A stretch of 64,000 bases of DNA from assembly GCA_018268015.1 (NCBI GenBank), contig JAFDXJ010000050.1:62001-126000 (forward strand), written 5' to 3'. The notes under the pieces were generated by a model, which was given only the letters and a program-made list of their open reading frames with translations, made no database searches and was not told the origin of the DNA. The position numbers and the translations under genes are program-made. Origin of the DNA: Bacteroidota bacterium. GTDB taxonomy: Bacteria > Bacteroidota > Bacteroidia > Chitinophagales > Chitinophagaceae. Positions 18,175 through 27,517 of this stretch are shown piece by piece; within the stretch, counting starts at the first letter, position 1, and each line of letters opens with the position of its first letter.

Positions 18175-19443
18175 GCCGTTGTAGCGGGCTGCTAATAATC
18201 TTGAATTGGAATACCCTGCTAAAACTATTTTCCCATCCTGTTCAAGATTACCACTTTTACATGCAATGGAAAAACCATTATTGGTCGTAACCTGCATTCC
18301 ATTCACAGCAAATCCCGGATCAAAATCTCCATTATCTAAAAAGCGCATCAACAACATAGGGTCAGCGCCTACTACATTGTCTTGTGCCATAGCGCCTGCT
18401 ATCAGCTTGCCATCGGGCTGCATCATTAATGTAATTATCTGCGAAAAATAACCCGGATAATTTATTTTTACTGTTCCATTTTCCCCATAAGTATTATCCA
18501 AAGTGCCGTTTGGATTAAAACGTACTAAACCCATATCATAACTCCAGTTTGCAAAATCTCCCTGCATCCCGCCACAAATTATTTTACCATCCGGCTGAAT
18601 AGTAATAGCATGTAATGCATTAGCCCATTCATCACTCCCTTGCCCTAAACCAAATGTATAAGTGGCAATACCATTGTCTCCAAAACTCTTGTCCTCACTT
18701 CCATCCGAATTATATCTGGCAACATAATATGAAGGCCTGGATGATAAAAAATTATATGTACCCCCCGTTAAAATCTTACCGTCTTCCTGCATAATTATGC
18801 TTTCTGAAGTAGTTGCTAAGTCAAATTTGCGAACTATATAACCATCTTCTCCAAAACTACTGTCAATGCTACCATTGGAGTTAAAGCGTGCTAAAAATAT
18901 ACTCTTAGAATCATATTCATTTTTCATATTTTGACCTGAAATAATAAATTTTCCATCTGCTTGTTGTATCATTCCTGTAGTATAATTGAGTTTGTTTATG
19001 CTTAAAGATGATATCCCATTTTCGCCAAAACTGCTATCAATACTTCCATTTGGTTTTAGCTTTACAAGCACCATGTCTATGTCCTTAATACTATTTTTAA
19101 CCCTGTATCCGGAAACAATGATATTATTTTCATTATCAATAACAACACCAGTTGCCGCATCACTATTGTGATAAAATGTAATTGTTACTCTTCCATCTAC
19201 TCCAAAGCTTTCATCTAATACGCCATCTATAGTATATCGTTCTATAACAAAAGCGCTAAACTCGCCGGCAAGAATAATTTTACCATCATTTTGAACGGCT
19301 GATGCATGGCATTGTGCAATAATATTTGACCCGGCCAAGCCACCATTTCCAAACGTTGGGTCTAAAAATCCGGGTTGAGCAAATAAAATGTTTGATGAAA
19401 TGAAAAGGAATGAAAGGATTGTATAAATGAATAACTTTTTCAT
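17638..19443 (-). CDS. Delta-60 repeat beta-propeller protein with T9SS sorting domain (copy A)
   Basis: 601 residues. Signal peptide to about residue 22 (FISSNILFAQ), then seven delta-60 repeats, each with the core (G)xxDxSFGxxG: GFLDPTFGNGG, GVLDESFGVDG, two GSIDSSFGE forms, GSEDKSFGDNG, GTLDNTYGENG and a weaker last one GDFDPGFAVNG. The number suggests a seven-bladed propeller. From about residue 425 follows a beta-sandwich (SWQTLNENNTKSFTVERSG) and the type A sorting domain SLYPNPAKNTVTLKG...GSYFILVEQEGKLTKLRLVKE. It should be exported by Sec and then T9SS to the surface or medium. Ligand unknown. The last about 180 residues are nearly identical to the neighbour at 19484-21316. Confidence 0.93.
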   Translation of the reverse strand: MKKLFIYTILSFLFISSNILFAQPGFLDPTFGNGGLAGSNIIAQCHASAVQNDGKIILAGEFSAFVIERYTIDGVLDESFGVDGRVTITFYHNSDAATGVVIDNENNIIVSGYRVKNSIKDIDMVLVKLKPNGSIDSSFGENGISSLSINKLNYTTGMIQQADGKFIISGQNMKNEYDSKSIFLARFNSNGSIDSSFGEDGYIVRKFDLATTSESIIMQEDGKILTGGTYNFLSSRPSYYVARYNSDGSEDKSFGDNGIATYTFGLGQGSDEWANALHAITIQPDGKIICGGMQGDFANWSYDMGLVRFNPNGTLDNTYGENGTVKINYPGYFSQIITLMMQPDGKLIAGAMAQDNVVGADPMLLMRFLDNGDFDPGFAVNGMQVTTNNGFSIACKSGNLEQDGKIVLAGYSNSRLLAARYNGDNVLAAHFKDLKAILENDVITISWQTLNENNTKSFTVERSGNGKDFLGITTLPAKHAAGNAYNYTDKNPLYGDNYYRIKENAANGANTYSQILKVTFADSQTISLYPNPAKNTVTLKGLNINAKATIKITDMQGREISKQNFSNTSSATISIKTLAQGSYFILVEQEGKLTKLRLVKE

Positions 19444-19471
19444 GTTGTATTATTTTCGGTTTTTAGAAATG

Positions 19472-20020
19472 CACCATTCACCATCATTCCTTCACTAATC
19501 TCAGCTTCGTTAGTTTTCCTTCCTGCTCCACGAGTATGAAATAACTTCCCTGCGCTAATGTTTTTATGGAAAGCGTTGTACTACTTGTATTGGAGAAATT
19601 TTGTTTGCTGATTTCTCTTCCCTGCATGTCTGTAATTTTTATGGTTGCTGTTGCGTTGATGTTGAGGCCTTTTAAAGTTACGGTATTTTTTGCTGGATTG
19701 GGGTAAAGGGAAATAGTTTGGCTGTCTGCAAAAGTTACTTTTAAAATTTGGCTATAGGTGTTGGTGCCATTGGCTGCATTTTCTTTGATGCGATAATAGT
19801 TATCTCCATTCAAAGGATTTTTATCTGTATAGCTGTAAGCGTTGCCGGCAGCGTGTTTCGCGGGAAGGGTAGTGATTCCCAAAAAGTCTTTACCATTGCC
19901 ACTTCTTTCTACGGTAAAAGATTTTGTATTGTCTTCATTGAGTGTTTGCCAGCTGATGGTGATGGCATCATTTTCCCGGATAGCCTTTAGGTCTTTGAAG
20001 TGGGCGGCAAGGACATTGTC
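19472..20020 (-). repeat. Homogenised 3' block, copy 2 of 2 (partner 17626-18174)
   Basis: Second copy of the 549-base block. The match begins in the shared string CACCATTCACCATCATTCC past the stop and ends sharply at GACATTGTC, after which the two genes differ. Confidence 0.9.
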
Positions 20021-21316
20021 ATTATTAAAACGTGCAAGTAATGTATAAGTTTTTTGACCAATATAGGTCAATAGTTGTCCCGTTGTAAAAATTTTCCCAT
20101 TACTTAAAAGATGGATTGAACTTGCCCCTATATCGGCCGTATCATTGTTAACACCTCCATATCCATTTTCACCAAAGGTTGGGTCTATTTGTCCTGATGA
20201 GGTATATCGCACTAAATTAATTCCTCTTAAAGAACTTTCATGTATTCCGGCAATTGTAATAATTTTACCATCCGGTTGAAAACATAATTCATACACCTTA
20301 GAAACAGTATTGCTATTGTTTTTGAATGGCACTATGATTCCACCACCCTCACCAAAGCTGCCATCTATAGAACCATCAATATTAAATCTACAAAGCGCCA
20401 TAGATTCCTCATCGCCTTTTCCACTTTCTCCGCAACATGTTATCTTGCCATCCGGCTGTTGTGCCATCATATACATAACCGAATTCCAATACCCATCCTG
20501 TCCCAGGCCAAAAATATATTTTGCAACGCCATTTTCACCAAAACTTATATCCTTACTTCCATCCGTATTGAAGCTTTCCAACATAAAAGATGAATGAGTA
20601 TCATAAATATTATTATTACTTCCTCTTATTAATTTGCCTGCAGCATTTATAATTAGGGAATTCGAATTGGTGGCATTTGTATACGTGGTAATCACAATTC
20701 CACCTACCCCAAATGAAGGGTCTAGGCCGCCATCAGGCATATACCGGCATATGAAAGTTCTTTTCTCGTCATACGCACTTTTCTTTACATCACCTGAAAT
20801 AACTATTTTCCCATCGGGTTGAACCACAAGGCCGGTAGCAATCGTAGCATTATCCAACTCAAGCGTGTCAAACCCGTTATTGCCAAAACTGCTATCTAAG
20901 TTGCCAATAGAATCAGTCCTGACCACAGCTAAATTTAATTTGCCAAATACACCAGTTGGGTAATACATTGCTGCACATACAATTTTCCCGTCATCTAACA
21001 ATGAATAAGTTTTATTGTTTTCAACGCCTGCTAATTTCCCTTTTAAGCTTATGCTACTTCGGCCATTCATTCCAAAACTCTCGTCGTAACTCCCATCTGT
21101 ATTGAAACGATCTAGACATAAGCCTCCATAACTTCCAATTACCAGAATTTTTTCATCAGGTAACATAATTGAATAGCCATATCCATTAAAAGTATTTTCT
21201 CTTATTGTACCACCTATTCCAAATGTGGGGTCTGGTGTCCCTGCCTGTGCATAGATATTTTTTGTAGTTATAAATACAAAAACAAATGCAATCAGTATTT
21301 TAAATTTATTTTTCAT
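19484..21316 (-). CDS. Delta-60 repeat beta-propeller protein with T9SS sorting domain (copy B)
   Basis: 610 residues, paralogue of the gene at 17638-19443. Signal peptide ends TTKNIYAQ (about residue 24). Seven repeats are visible: GTPDPTFGIGG, GSYDESFGMNG, GNLDSSFGNNG, GGLDPSFGVGG, GSKDISFGENG, GSIDGSFGEGG and GQIDPTFGENG, followed by the same sandwich and type A sorting domain as copy A. It begins only 3 bases after the stop of the hydrolase-like gene and is followed after 40 bases by copy A, so the three formed one transcription unit. Exported by T9SS (inference from the sorting domain); molecular role not known. Confidence 0.93.
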   Translation of the reverse strand: MKNKFKILIAFVFVFITTKNIYAQAGTPDPTFGIGGTIRENTFNGYGYSIMLPDEKILVIGSYGGLCLDRFNTDGSYDESFGMNGRSSISLKGKLAGVENNKTYSLLDDGKIVCAAMYYPTGVFGKLNLAVVRTDSIGNLDSSFGNNGFDTLELDNATIATGLVVQPDGKIVISGDVKKSAYDEKRTFICRYMPDGGLDPSFGVGGIVITTYTNATNSNSLIINAAGKLIRGSNNNIYDTHSSFMLESFNTDGSKDISFGENGVAKYIFGLGQDGYWNSVMYMMAQQPDGKITCCGESGKGDEESMALCRFNIDGSIDGSFGEGGGIIVPFKNNSNTVSKVYELCFQPDGKIITIAGIHESSLRGINLVRYTSSGQIDPTFGENGYGGVNNDTADIGASSIHLLSNGKIFTTGQLLTYIGQKTYTLLARFNNDNVLAAHFKDLKAIRENDAITISWQTLNEDNTKSFTVERSGNGKDFLGITTLPAKHAAGNAYSYTDKNPLNGDNYYRIKENAANGTNTYSQILKVTFADSQTISLYPNPAKNTVTLKGLNINATATIKITDMQGREISKQNFSNTSSTTLSIKTLAQGSYFILVEQEGKLTKLRLVKE

Positions 21317-21319
21317 AGT

Positions 21320-23285
21320 TCAAAAATTAATCTTTTTTATAATAGCAGATTTGAAATATTCTTGTAAAGTTTCATTTTCACATGTATCGTTTCCCTTACA
21401 TCCATCATTAAAAGCAGCCGTTGCACAAGAGCCGCCACTAAACCTGAAATCTTCACAACTAATGAATTTACTCGTACCCTGCAAACTATTCATAGTTGCA
21501 TTCATAATCGCCTGAAAGAAAAAGGCGGCCCTTGATGCAAGATATTCATTCACCTGATCAGTGGATAAATTCCCTGCTACACCAAAATCCGAAAAGCAAA
21601 TTCCATTAACTTCCGTTGATAAACCATGCCCCATATTACAATCTATATACATTAAAGTGGGAATACTATTCGCTTTTAAAATATTATAAATATCATTGGA
21701 GCATTGTATCTGATAATCAGGATCAGGATCCTGATTATCATTATACAATGTTAATGGTGAATTAATTAAACAGGTTGTTTCACTTGTATAAATAGAATCT
21801 ACAAGATTACTATTTGGATAATATCTGCTTTGTGATTGTTTTCGAATCGGAAAGACCGGATCCAGTTTTCCTTGGAATCCAATAAAAGGAATATCCAATT
21901 GGATTGTTCCATCTTGTGTCAAAAACTGGTACTCGCGATTTGCAACGCTAACACTCTGCGGGAAAGCAAATCCTCCCCACATACTCCAGAAACCTTTGAT
22001 ACAAGAACGATAATCTATAGAAGTGTCGCCATAATAAAAATCTGCGTTTATCCGGCCTAAAGCGCTGTCTATGGGTATCTCCCCGGGCGGTACTGGAAAT
22101 TTTGAATCAATCATTTCCTGCTTTGGATAATAAACAGCCGTTCCCATAGCTAAAGCGCCTGCACTTTGCCCAGCAACAAAAATCCAATTAGTATCTATTT
22201 GGTAGGGAAAATGGTTATACGCAATTCTTAACTGTCTTTTTATGATACTGCGCAATGCACTGCGTATATCCTGGCTGGCACGATAGGCAGCGGCTTGCTG
22301 TTGCACACTGACACGCTTTGAATAAATATCTTTAAGCCTTCCTCTTCGGTACTCCACACAGAAAACTACAAAACCTTTTCTGGCCAAAACCCGGCATAAT
22401 GAATCTTCATACGTTAAAGTGCTGCAATCGGAAAAACCACCTGCATGTGCTAAAACAATAGCGGGAAATTTACAGTTTTCATAATTAATGCCACTGATAT
22501 AATAAGCAAAATAGTATAATGAAGTGGGGTCTTCCAGGCATTTATCAATATTATTACAGCCACTTTTTTCTTCATAATCGTCCCACCCAGCTGTTGTTTT
22601 ATCTTCTTTATACTCTACGTCATGAAAATCCGGGATGGGCGTAACATTTTTTGCATAAGAGACCGTATCGGATTTTATAACCCGGTTGGCAGCGAAAATA
22701 TAACCCCGCATATCAAAATGGCAATTGGCTGCGGTACTGTCGCAATCATTTTCCAATCTCTGTGGAATAGCAAAGGCTCGTTGTAATTCCAGGTATTTCA
22801 TTAAAGCACAATTATTAAAATATTTGCCATAACTTAATTGAATCATTTGTTCTTTTTCTCTAATCTTAGTATTGAATGCCCAAAGTAGGAACTTTAAAGT
22901 ATATTCATAATAAGTATGATAGGCGATTCGGGAATTAGAGGGGTTGAAACCTCCCTGAAAACCATTTGATTTTTCAAAAATAAATGGCATTGATCTTTTG
23001 GTGGGTGCAAAATCTTCACATAATTTTTATGGCATGTTTTGTTCATCTTTCATGGGAGGCGTTAAATATTCATGCGTCACATAGGTTAAATTTAATGATA
23101 TGCCAAGTGAGACCATTTCAGCTGATAACAATGCCAGGCTTTGATCTAAAGAATCGGCATAAGAATTACCCCCCCCCGGAAATGCCCGTCAGTAAAGCAT
23201 TTGCAGCGGTTGAGTCATTTTGCTTATTGTTTAAATAAGTAATAGAAGTGAGGAGGAGGAATGATACGGTAAAGATTTTTTTCAT
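21320..23285 (-). pseudogene. Secreted alpha/beta-hydrolase-like protein, broken by a G9 tract and an in-frame stop
   Basis: The downstream frame (21320-22990, up to 556 codons) has an alpha/beta hydrolase core: the oxyanion-type AIVLAHAGGFSDC, VVFCVEYRRGR, the nucleophile elbow GQSAGALAMG, and a late MYIDCNMGHG that may supply the histidine. It resembles carboxylesterases and is cysteine-rich. By itself it lacks an export signal. Upstream, an ATG at 23285 starts a good signal peptide (MKKIFTVSFLLLTSITY) but this frame stops after a run of nine G (23169-23177 on the plus strand as C). Removing one G joins it to 46 further plausible codons, then a TAA at 23027-23029, then KLCEDFAPTKRS and the hydrolase frame. 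So two lesions separate signal and enzyme. Translation from an internal ATG would give a cytoplasmic product. Confidence 0.75.
23169..23177 (-). repeat. Homopolymer G9 tract inside the hydrolase signal-peptide region
   Basis: Nine consecutive C on the plus strand (G on the coding strand) located exactly where the signal-peptide frame and the following coding frame part. Eight G restores the frame for 46 more codons; nine or ten do not. Confidence 0.85.
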
Positions 23286-23418
23286 GGTGCAAAGATTTTG
23301 GTTAGAAGGAAATATACCGTAAATCTACAAAAAATGTTTTAGGATCAGGCATTTTATTGCAGCGAATTTTTAATCCGGGATTGTAAATTGTTTATCTTTT
23401 AAAACCATTTAAAAGAGC

Positions 23419-23475
23419 ATAAAAAACCGGGAATAGATTCTATCCCCGGTTGTAAATCATTCACCATCATTCCTT
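23419..23475 (-). repeat. Copied terminator plus 3' tail of a T9SS cargo gene (copy 2 of 17583-17646)
   Basis: The hairpin AACCGGG/CCCGGTT with its inner arms, the following TGTAAATCATTCACCAT and CATTCCTTCAC strings are the same as at 17583-17650 except for one missing 7-base TCACCAT unit. Just beyond it on the minus strand the frame ends GQKNYKTATVKE and stop, which resembles the GKLTKLRLVKE ends of the delta-60 proteins. It therefore marks the remains of a third sorting-domain gene, and may now terminate the ABC transporter transcript. Confidence 0.75.
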
Positions 23476-23581
23476 CACGGTCGCAGTTTTGTAATTTTTC
23501 TGACCTTATGATGAAGAGAAAAACTTTTTTAAGAATCTCGTAAAATGGTAAACACTCATGTTGAAGCGCATTCCGGATCAT

Positions 23582-24880
23582 TTAATTTTTGCGAAAGCCC
23601 CATTTAATCAATTCCTTCCAGGTAGGTTTTTTTCCATACATTAAAATGCCGGTTCTGTAAATTTTTGCGGCAAGCCAGGTCGTTCCCAAAAAACCTAAGA
23701 TCAATAATGCCATGCTGAGTAATAATTGCCAATAAGGCACTACATCCGGTACACCATGCGCCACCCGTGCAATCATAACGATCGGCGATGTAAGTGGAAA
23801 AATACTGCCGAAAAGGGCTAAGCCACTCGATGGGTCATTGACGGCTTTCGTCATAATGACAATGGCAAATATGATGGGCATGGTAATAGGGAGCATTAAA
23901 CTTTGTGCATCCTGTGGGTCTTCATTTACCGCACTTCCTACGGCCGCAAATAATGCGGAATATAATAAATAACCGCCCAGGAAATAAAAGAAGAAACAAA
24001 TAATGATCATGGGCCAATTGATAGATGCTATACCCTGAAAAATGCCGGGGTCACTAGCCAATGTTTTCACTTGTTCCACACTTCCGGATGCGCCAAACAG
24101 TGATGGGTAAAACATCATGATTAGAAAACGTGTTCCAAATCCAAGGATTATCCAAATAATAAATTGAACAAGGCCTACGGCTCCTATACCGGTAATCTTG
24201 CCCATCATCAGTTGGAATGGTTTTACACTGCTGACGATGACTTCCGCAATACGACTTACTTTTTCTTCCATAACACCTCGCATCACCATAGTGCCATAAA
24301 TAAATAAAATAATGTAAATAAGAAAGCCGGATGCATAACCTACGATATAACTTACTGTTTCTTTTCCCTCATCACCTACACTTCCGGATATGGTGGGGAA
24401 CTTAATTTTTATAGATTGCTGCGCACTATCTAATTGATCTTTACTGATATGTAAAGCCAATAAACGTTGTTCTTCCAGTCTTTTATTAATGAGATCTTCA
24501 ATATTGCCCTTGGTAATAAGCCCTGCGCTTTTTTCAGTTACAACCTGGATACTATCAGTTTTGGAAAGTAAGGTTGTTTCCGGGATATAAATGTAGCCGC
24601 TGAATTGAGATTTCTTTACTTTATCTGCTAAGGTTGCCGTGGTTTCATTTTGCAGAAATTGGAATGTTACATCATTGCCGCCATCAATTTTTCCATTAAA
24701 TAAATTGGCTTTATCTACTACGGCAATTGATGTTTTATCTCCCGACTTTACAGAAAAATAAATCATGAGAGCATAAAACCCTGCAATGATTAAAGGCAAT
24801 AATATGGTAGTGAGTAAAAAAGTTTTCTTTTGTACCCTGCTTAAAAATTCTCTTTTTGCAATCAGTAATATTTTATTCAT
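23582..24880 (-). CDS. ABC-2 type transporter permease, NatB-like
   Basis: 432 residues. One N-terminal helix (LLTTILLPLIIAGFYALMIYF, about 22-42), a large extracytoplasmic domain to about 175, then five further helices (around 178-200, 222-245, 285-310, 325-345, 385-405), the layout of NatB/ABC-2 exporters. The internal motif VMRGVMEEKVSRIAEVIVSSV is the conserved cytoplasmic coupling region of this family. It is 17 bases downstream of the ATPase gene and forms a pair with it. NatAB-type systems export Na+ or drugs; substrate here is unknown. Confidence 0.92.
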   Translation of the reverse strand: MNKILLIAKREFLSRVQKKTFLLTTILLPLIIAGFYALMIYFSVKSGDKTSIAVVDKANLFNGKIDGGNDVTFQFLQNETTATLADKVKKSQFSGYIYIPETTLLSKTDSIQVVTEKSAGLITKGNIEDLINKRLEEQRLLALHISKDQLDSAQQSIKIKFPTISGSVGDEGKETVSYIVGYASGFLIYIILFIYGTMVMRGVMEEKVSRIAEVIVSSVKPFQLMMGKITGIGAVGLVQFIIWIILGFGTRFLIMMFYPSLFGASGSVEQVKTLASDPGIFQGIASINWPMIIICFFFYFLGGYLLYSALFAAVGSAVNEDPQDAQSLMLPITMPIIFAIVIMTKAVNDPSSGLALFGSIFPLTSPIVMIARVAHGVPDVVPYWQLLLSMALLILGFLGTTWLAAKIYRTGILMYGKKPTWKELIKWGFRKN

Positions 24881-24897
24881 GTCAATAAATTTATAAT

Positions 24898-25839
24898 TCA
24901 GGATTCAATATTTTGAAAAGAACGGCTCGTTGCCTGTGTCCCTTCCACCAGTTTGATAAATACCTGATTGAGTGAAGGCAACATTTCATTAAAGGCTTCT
25001 ACTTGAATGCCCTGCTGAATGAAGTACTGCAATACATCATTCCCGGAATGACCTTCATTGATTTTTACAATGAGTTGATTATTTTTTTTATTTACGATGC
25101 TGAATGGTGCATCTGTTATGGTTTCAGGGATATTCGTTAATTGTAATTGAAAAGCATTCTCTTTAAATTGTTGTTTTACCTCACTGACCGTGCCATCCAG
25201 GATTTTTTTACCTAAATTGATCAGTACGATCTGATCGCAGATTTCTTCTACCTGCTCCATCCGATGCGTACTGAATATGATGGTGCTTCCTTTTTGGGCA
25301 AGGTCAAAGATCTGGTCTTTGATCAGATTGGCATTGATTGGATCGAGCCCGCTAAAAGGTTCGTCGAGGATAATGAGTTTGGGTTCATGCAAAACGGTCG
25401 TAACAAATTGCAACTTTTGCCCCATTCCTTTACTCAGGTCTTCCACTTTTTTATTCCACCAGGTTTGCATATCGAGACGCGTAAACCAGTACTTGACTTT
25501 TTCCATAGCTTCAGCCCTGGATAAGCCTTTTAATTGAGCAAGGTATAAGGCCTGATCGCCTATTTTCATTTTTTTATACAAACCTCTTTCCTCCGGCATA
25601 TAGCCGATCTTGATGATATCTTTTTGTGGGTCAAAGGGTTTGCCTTCAAAGAATATTTTCCCTTCATCACAATAAAAAATACCGGTGATCATTCGGAGCA
25701 GTGTGGTTTTACCCGCGCCATTTGGGCCAAGCAGACCAAATATACTTCCGGGTTGTAGTGAAAAGCTGATATCATCCACAGCTTTTTGCGTGGTATAATA
25801 TTTTTTCAGATGCTGTACTTCTAGTAAAGCCATAGTCAA
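24898..25839 (-). CDS. ABC transporter ATP-binding protein, NatA-like
   Basis: 313 residues. Walker A GPNGAGKTT around 38-46, Q-loop region near GYMPEERGLYKK, signature LSKGMGQKLQF, Walker B LIILDEPFSGLD and the switch histidine in STHRMEQ are all present. The C-terminal 90 residues are the extra domain of the NatA/CcmA-like group. ATG at 25839 or two codons later. TACATTTG on the minus strand at 25859-25852 is a likely -7 box, giving a short leader. Operon with the permease. Confidence 0.95.
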   Translation of the reverse strand: MTMALLEVQHLKKYYTTQKAVDDISFSLQPGSIFGLLGPNGAGKTTLLRMITGIFYCDEGKIFFEGKPFDPQKDIIKIGYMPEERGLYKKMKIGDQALYLAQLKGLSRAEAMEKVKYWFTRLDMQTWWNKKVEDLSKGMGQKLQFVTTVLHEPKLIILDEPFSGLDPINANLIKDQIFDLAQKGSTIIFSTHRMEQVEEICDQIVLINLGKKILDGTVSEVKQQFKENAFQLQLTNIPETITDAPFSIVNKKNNQLIVKINEGHSGNDVLQYFIQQGIQVEAFNEMLPSLNQVFIKLVEGTQATSRSFQNIES

Positions 25840-25900
25840 AATTTATGGGGGCAAATGTACTGTGTTTATAATTGCATCCTAAATAAAAAAGGTTAACTTT

Positions 25901-27517
25901 CTACAATCCCTGAGCCCTGCTGGAGGCAACCGCTTGTGCAATTCTTTCACCATCCATAGCAGCGCTTACGATTCCGCCTGCATAACCGGCACCTTCTCCA
26001 CAAGGGAATAGATTTGAAATTTGTAGATGATGCATTTTGATAGAATCTCGCGGAATACGCACGGGGGAGGAGGTGCGGCTTTCGGTGGCAACCACCAAAG
26101 CGTCATTTGTATAAAAACCTTTCCCTTTTTTTCGACGCATTTCATTCCCAAAAGTTTTTAAGGCCTGTTGGAGTGATGAAAAAATAAATGGAGGTAATAC
26201 CTTATTTAATTCAACCGATGCAACGCCGGGAATATAACTGCATTGAGGGAGGTTTGCCGAAAATTTATGATTACAAAAATCTACCAGCCTTTGTGCAGGC
26301 GCTTTGAAATTTCCGCCACCGGCCTGAAAAGATTTTTCTTCCACATATTTTTGAAAATAAGAAAGCAAGAGCGGATCATTTTCTGTATCGGGAAAAGGCC
26401 ATGTCTTCATTTCTTTTAACCAGGTTTTTACATCATGTTTATTGACCTCTGCAACTAACCCGCTATTTGCAAAGGGATTATTCCTTTTACTTGGGCTCCA
26501 GCCATTTACCACCAATTGTCCGGGATGTGTTGAGGCAGGTGCAATAATTCCACCCGGGCACATACAAAAACTAAAAACGCCGCGCCCCATAGCTTGAGTG
26601 GAAAGTTGATAAGACGCAGGAGGCAAAAATTCACTTCGCGTTTCATGATGATATTGTATTGCATCTATACAGGATTGCGGATGCTCTATTCGAACGCCCA
26701 GGGCAAAGGGTTTTGCTTCTAATTGAAGGCTGTTGTTTTTCAACAGAAGATAAATATCGTCAGCGGAGTGGCCGGTTGCGAGGATGAGGGATTGTATTTT
26801 TATTTCTTCCCCCGAAGCGAGGTTGATATGACTAATTGAATGATCCTTGATTTTAAAACCGGATAATTTTTTCTCGAAATGAATTTCACCGCCGCAAGCT
26901 AAAATGCATTGACGCATGGCGGTGATAATGCCCGGTAATTTATTGGTTCCAATGTGTGGATGTGCATCCCACAAAATATTTGCAGGCGCTCCAAAATGAA
27001 CGAATAATTGCAGGATGCGATTGATATCACCTCTTTTATTACTTCGAGTATATAATTTGCCGTCACTGTAGGTGCCTGCGCCGCCTTCGCCAAAACAATA
27101 ATTACTTTCAGGATTCAGAATGCCTTTTTTGTTTAGTAATGCTAAATCTCTTCTTCTCTCTTTCACCATTTTACCTCTCTCAAAAAGAATGGGCTTTATA
27201 CCCAGTTCTATCAATTTTAATGCGGCAAATAATCCGGCGGGCCCGGCGCCAATGATGCATGCATTTCTTTTGACATGTTCCACATTCTTCCATGCAGGTA
27301 CAGGTATAGACCGCTCCGGGAAGGGCTCCTGAATAAAAACTTGTAAGTGCATTTGGATATAAGGAATTTTACTACGTGCATCAATAGATTTTTTGAGGAT
27401 ATGGTAGCCGGTAATATCTTCCGGTGCAATTCCACAATGCAAGGCTATGGCGCTTTTGAGGGATGATGGCATAACGGCATCTTCCGGGCTGAGCATGAGA
27501 TGGATTTTTTGCTGCAT
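25901..27517 (-). CDS. FAD-dependent oxidoreductase (COG2509-like)
   Basis: 538 residues. After an N-terminal domain of about 85 residues comes the Rossmann dinucleotide site IIGAGPAGLFAALKL with the ribose-binding ERG, then GEGGAGTYSDGKL, ATGHSADDIY, a FCMCPGGIIAPAS segment and the C-terminal FAD contact CGEGAGYAGGIVSAAMDGERIA. This is the pattern of the large uncharacterised FAD-dependent dehydrogenase family often annotated as NAD(P)/FAD-dependent oxidoreductase. Cytoplasmic, monocistronic; reaction unknown. Confidence 0.9.
   Translation of the reverse strand: MQQKIHLMLSPEDAVMPSSLKSAIALHCGIAPEDITGYHILKKSIDARSKIPYIQMHLQVFIQEPFPERSIPVPAWKNVEHVKRNACIIGAGPAGLFAALKLIELGIKPILFERGKMVKERRRDLALLNKKGILNPESNYCFGEGGAGTYSDGKLYTRSNKRGDINRILQLFVHFGAPANILWDAHPHIGTNKLPGIITAMRQCILACGGEIHFEKKLSGFKIKDHSISHINLASGEEIKIQSLILATGHSADDIYLLLKNNSLQLEAKPFALGVRIEHPQSCIDAIQYHHETRSEFLPPASYQLSTQAMGRGVFSFCMCPGGIIAPASTHPGQLVVNGWSPSKRNNPFANSGLVAEVNKHDVKTWLKEMKTWPFPDTENDPLLLSYFQKYVEEKSFQAGGGNFKAPAQRLVDFCNHKFSANLPQCSYIPGVASVELNKVLPPFIFSSLQQALKTFGNEMRRKKGKGFYTNDALVVATESRTSSPVRIPRDSIKMHHLQISNLFPCGEGAGYAGGIVSAAMDGERIAQAVASSRAQGL

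Noticed and set aside
23399-23581. 60-codon minus-strand frame between the hydrolase and ABC genes
   Set aside because: It runs through the copied terminator hairpin and is in a different frame from the sorting-domain tail; not a gene.
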